DNA of 9,237 bases. Origin: an uncultured Clostridia bacterium. GTDB lineage: Bacteria; Bacillota; Clostridia; Lachnospirales; Anaerotignaceae. The stretch covers positions 1-9,237 of the forward strand of contig CALASU010000239.1 of NCBI GenBank assembly GCA_937888765.1, written 5' to 3'. A program made the translations under genes and the position numbers. This document shows, piece after piece, positions 7,931 to 9,237 of the stretch. Numbering within the stretch: position 1 is the first letter of the stretch; each line of letters opens with the position of its first letter. The notes under the pieces are model-generated. The model did no database searches. It was not told the DNA's origin and saw only the letters and a list, made by a program, of their open reading frames with translations.

Positions 7931-8944
7931 TTATTTCTTCTTTACAATCGCATATGCATATGTACAGATGAACGGACGGTCGATACAGTAAATCCTGATT
8001 TCAAATACGCCTTCTTTATTCGGTGCTGTATATACACCGTCTGCGGAAATTTCCCCGCCGTCATCCTCTGTTACAGCATAGCCGATGCTGCATTTTTCCA
8101 TATCATGGAATTTCACGCCGAAATACTGTGTTTCTCTGCAGCCAAGCACCACGGTAGGGGTTTCTGCTTCGATCCACTGATTTTCAGACACTTTTTCCAG
8201 ATCCAGTTTATCATTATTTGCAAATTTCACTGCTACCCAGCGATAGGAAAGCAGCAGGCAGTCTGTTTCTTCCGCAAAGCTGACTGCCGCAATGAAGCTG
8301 CCCTTGTCATTCAGCACTTTGATTGCTGTTTCTTTCTTCGGTTCCTGTCTGCCGATCTGAGGAAACAGGTTACTGTTGCCGAAAATCGTACTCTTTGTAT
8401 TTGCACCAATCGCACGGTCTTCATCTACAAATTCCTGACCGATTTCTACATATACCGCACCGGCGCCCAGTCCATGCATGACTTCACCGGAATAGAATAC
8501 TTCTCCCGCCTTCGCCTTGCCGCCGATGGGAATTTCCAGTGTGCCTGTTGCAATCTGCAGATCGGATTTTTTAAAGAAATCCTTATTCTGCACAGTCTGT
8601 GCAAAAGGTTCTTCCTTACTCCCTATGCCCAGACGGTCTGTACCGCGGAAGAAATCCAGATATTCGCTGCGGATCGTATTCTGCGCAGGTGCTTCAATAT
8701 ATTTCTTAACGGATTTTTCTTCAATATATTCAATGATATATGCGCCTTCTGTACGCAGCAGGGAAATATCTGCCAATGTAATAAATTCCTGTACATTCCC
8801 CATATTCTGCAGTTCCAGACTTACCTTGCCCAGCTCTCTGTTTACCAGTGCTCTGGGAGCAATGTCAGAAATCATAACCTTCATCGCAAAATCGGATTCC
8901 AGTTCTTTTTCTTCTCCAAGGATAGTTACTGTACCTTGTTTCAA
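7931..8944 (-). CDS. Beta-rich protein with C-terminal Ig-like domain; probably the downstream half of a gene interrupted by TGA
   Basis: The longest frame gives 337 residues starting at TTG, the codon directly after the in-frame TGA that ends the upstream fragment. No ribosome binding site precedes this TTG. The next Met is residue 21 (position 8884), also without a good site. The 20 residues before it keep coding character (GTVTILGEEKELESDF), so the true start is probably in the upstream fragment. Residues 38-60 and 130-175 are predicted beta strands. Residues 258-337 resemble a bacterial Ig-like domain, with the characteristic GGEISADGVYTAP at 296-308 followed by paired strands (VFEIRIYCIDRPFICTYAYAIV). 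There is no signal peptide in this part, so its location depends on the missing N-terminus. I do not recognise residues 60-250; the section 158-190 (HGLGAGAVYVEIGQEF onward) is distinctive. If the TGA is a stop with no re-initiation, this is a pseudogene fragment. Confidence 0.7.
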   Translation of the reverse strand: MKQGTVTILGEEKELESDFAMKVMISDIAPRALVNRELGKVSLELQNMGNVQEFITLADISLLRTEGAYIIEYIEEKSVKKYIEAPAQNTIRSEYLDFFRGTDRLGIGSKEEPFAQTVQNKDFFKKSDLQIATGTLEIPIGGKAKAGEVFYSGEVMHGLGAGAVYVEIGQEFVDEDRAIGANTKSTIFGNSNLFPQIGRQEPKKETAIKVLNDKGSFIAAVSFAEETDCLLLSYRWVAVKFANNDKLDLEKVSENQWIEAETPTVVLGCRETQYFGVKFHDMEKCSIGYAVTEDDGGEISADGVYTAPNKEGVFEIRIYCIDRPFICTYAYAIVKKK

Positions 8945-9003
8945 TCACACTTCATAAACATAGCTATGATGCAGAAGTTGTAGATGAAAAGTACCTTGTT
9001 TCA
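8931..9003. repeat. 13-bp direct repeats with a 60-bp period
   Basis: GTACCTTGTTTCA (plus strand) occurs at 8931-8943 and at 8991-9003, exactly 60 bp apart. Both copies are read in the same frame as Leu-Lys-Gln-Gly-Thr. The sequence between and around them is not otherwise repeated, so this is a short duplication flanking 47 unique bases and not a tandem array. Confidence 0.9.
8944..8990. other. 47-bp insert-like segment carrying the in-frame TGA and an imperfect palindrome
   Basis: This segment lies between the two 13-bp copies. On the minus strand it encodes a His/Leu/Tyr-rich stretch (FHLQLLHHSYVYEV) and then TGA at 8947-8945. It contains a perfect 10-bp palindrome CATAGCTATG (8959-8968) centred in a 30-bp imperfect inverted repeat (8949-8978) with 11 of 15 positions paired and ACTTC/GAAGT ends. 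That shape fits a site for a dimeric protein or a tyrosine recombinase, but no known site is matched. It has no -35/-10 pair or ribosome binding site that I can see. Confidence 0.5.
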
Positions 9004-9237
9004 GAAGCAGACTTGTTTCCGCTGTCAGTGTATCCTGTACAAATACCCAGTATTCCTGAGAAATGGACTCGCCTTCCATCAGACGCAGATGGGAAAGGCT
9101 CATCTGTAATTCGTGCGTACCTTCTGCCGTCAGAAAAGAAGGTGTCTGCAGTTTACCTTCAAACCCAAACACAGCATCTGCAGAAGAAACCTTTGTTACC
9201 CGCAGCTGTACCTTCACATATCTGTCTTTACAAACCG
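8945..9237 (-). CDS. C-terminal fragment of a beta-rich protein, open at the window edge, ended early by TGA
   Basis: The frame is open to the right edge (reading VCKDRYVKVQL at the start), so the GTG at 9217 is an internal Val codon, not a start; no ribosome binding site precedes it. The visible 96 residues alternate hydrophobic and polar positions as in a beta-sandwich domain, with strands around KVQLRVTKV, HELQMSLSHLRL and YWVFVQD. The last 14 residues come from the insert-like segment and have a different, His/Tyr-rich character. Removing one 60-bp unit would make the frame run on as SLLLKQGTVTILGEEKEL into the next 337 codons. The ancestral gene was therefore probably one long gene covering at least 7931-9237. 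Family not recognised. Whether this copy is a truncated but working product, a pseudogene or one phase of a switch cannot be told from the sequence. Confidence 0.7.
   Translation of the reverse strand, partial: VCKDRYVKVQLRVTKVSSADAVFGFEGKLQTPSFLTAEGTHELQMSLSHLRLMEGESISQEYWVFVQDTLTAETSLLLKQGTFHLQLLHHSYVYEV

Noticed and set aside
8945..8947. TGA read as selenocysteine or under a variant genetic code
   Set aside because: The residue falls inside an insert-like segment with no redox motif and no convincing stem-loop directly after it, and no other gene in the window has an internal TGA.
8949..8978. Palindrome as a loxP or dif site
   Set aside because: ACTTC-type ends and an AT-rich core look superficially similar, but the core length and most arm positions do not match either site, so no name can be given.
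9215..9217. GTG at 9217 as a true gene start
   Set aside because: The frame is open further upstream to the window edge with plausible coding content, and no ribosome binding site precedes the GTG.

Overview
The window looks like Clostridia, most likely Lachnospiraceae or a close relative. The reasons are moderate GC by eye, strong AGGAGG-type ribosome binding sites, mixed ATG/GTG starts, and short spacers between long co-directional genes. This is a judgement from style, not a database match. Every credible gene lies on the minus strand, so the window reads right to left as one stretch of a probable operon, open at both ends. There are no RNA genes, CRISPR arrays, insertion sequences or clear terminators.

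In transcription order: (i) 9237-8945, the C-terminal end of a beta-rich protein that runs in from outside the window; (ii) 8944-7931, a 337-codon reading frame in the same frame as (i), separated from it by one TGA and ending in a bacterial Ig-like domain; (iii) 7901-7038, a pseudokinase-like protein with one C-terminal membrane segment; (iv) 7016-4599, an 805-residue multi-pass protein with two extracytoplasmic regions, a class III nucleotidyl-cyclase-like domain lacking recognisable catalytic residues, and a C-terminal TPR; (v) 4571-3354, a single-pass protein with five MORN repeats at an exact 24-residue period; (vi) 3278-1239, a secreted TolC/outer-membrane-efflux-like coiled-coil protein with an added beta-rich C-terminal part; (vii) 1216-1, a membrane-anchored protein with an Ala/Glu-rich helical region, cut by the window edge.

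Taken together the genes suggest an envelope-spanning assembly, not a metabolic pathway. Cytoplasmic pseudoenzyme modules (kinase-like, cyclase-like) are tied to the membrane, and MORN, TolC-like and coiled-coil parts are predicted outside it. None of the proteins shows a conserved active site, so scaffolding, sensing or gated export is the likelier theme. The pseudokinase-plus-membrane-segment layout recalls EssB/YukC of type VII secretion, but no EssC-type ATPase or WXG100 protein lies in the window. The function of the whole is unknown to me.

The most striking local feature is at 8931-9003. A 13-bp direct repeat with an exact 60-bp period brackets 47 bp that carry the in-frame TGA separating (i) and (ii). 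Removing one 60-bp unit would fuse the two frames into a single continuous protein. This could be a recent insertion, a reversible switch, or an assembly error.
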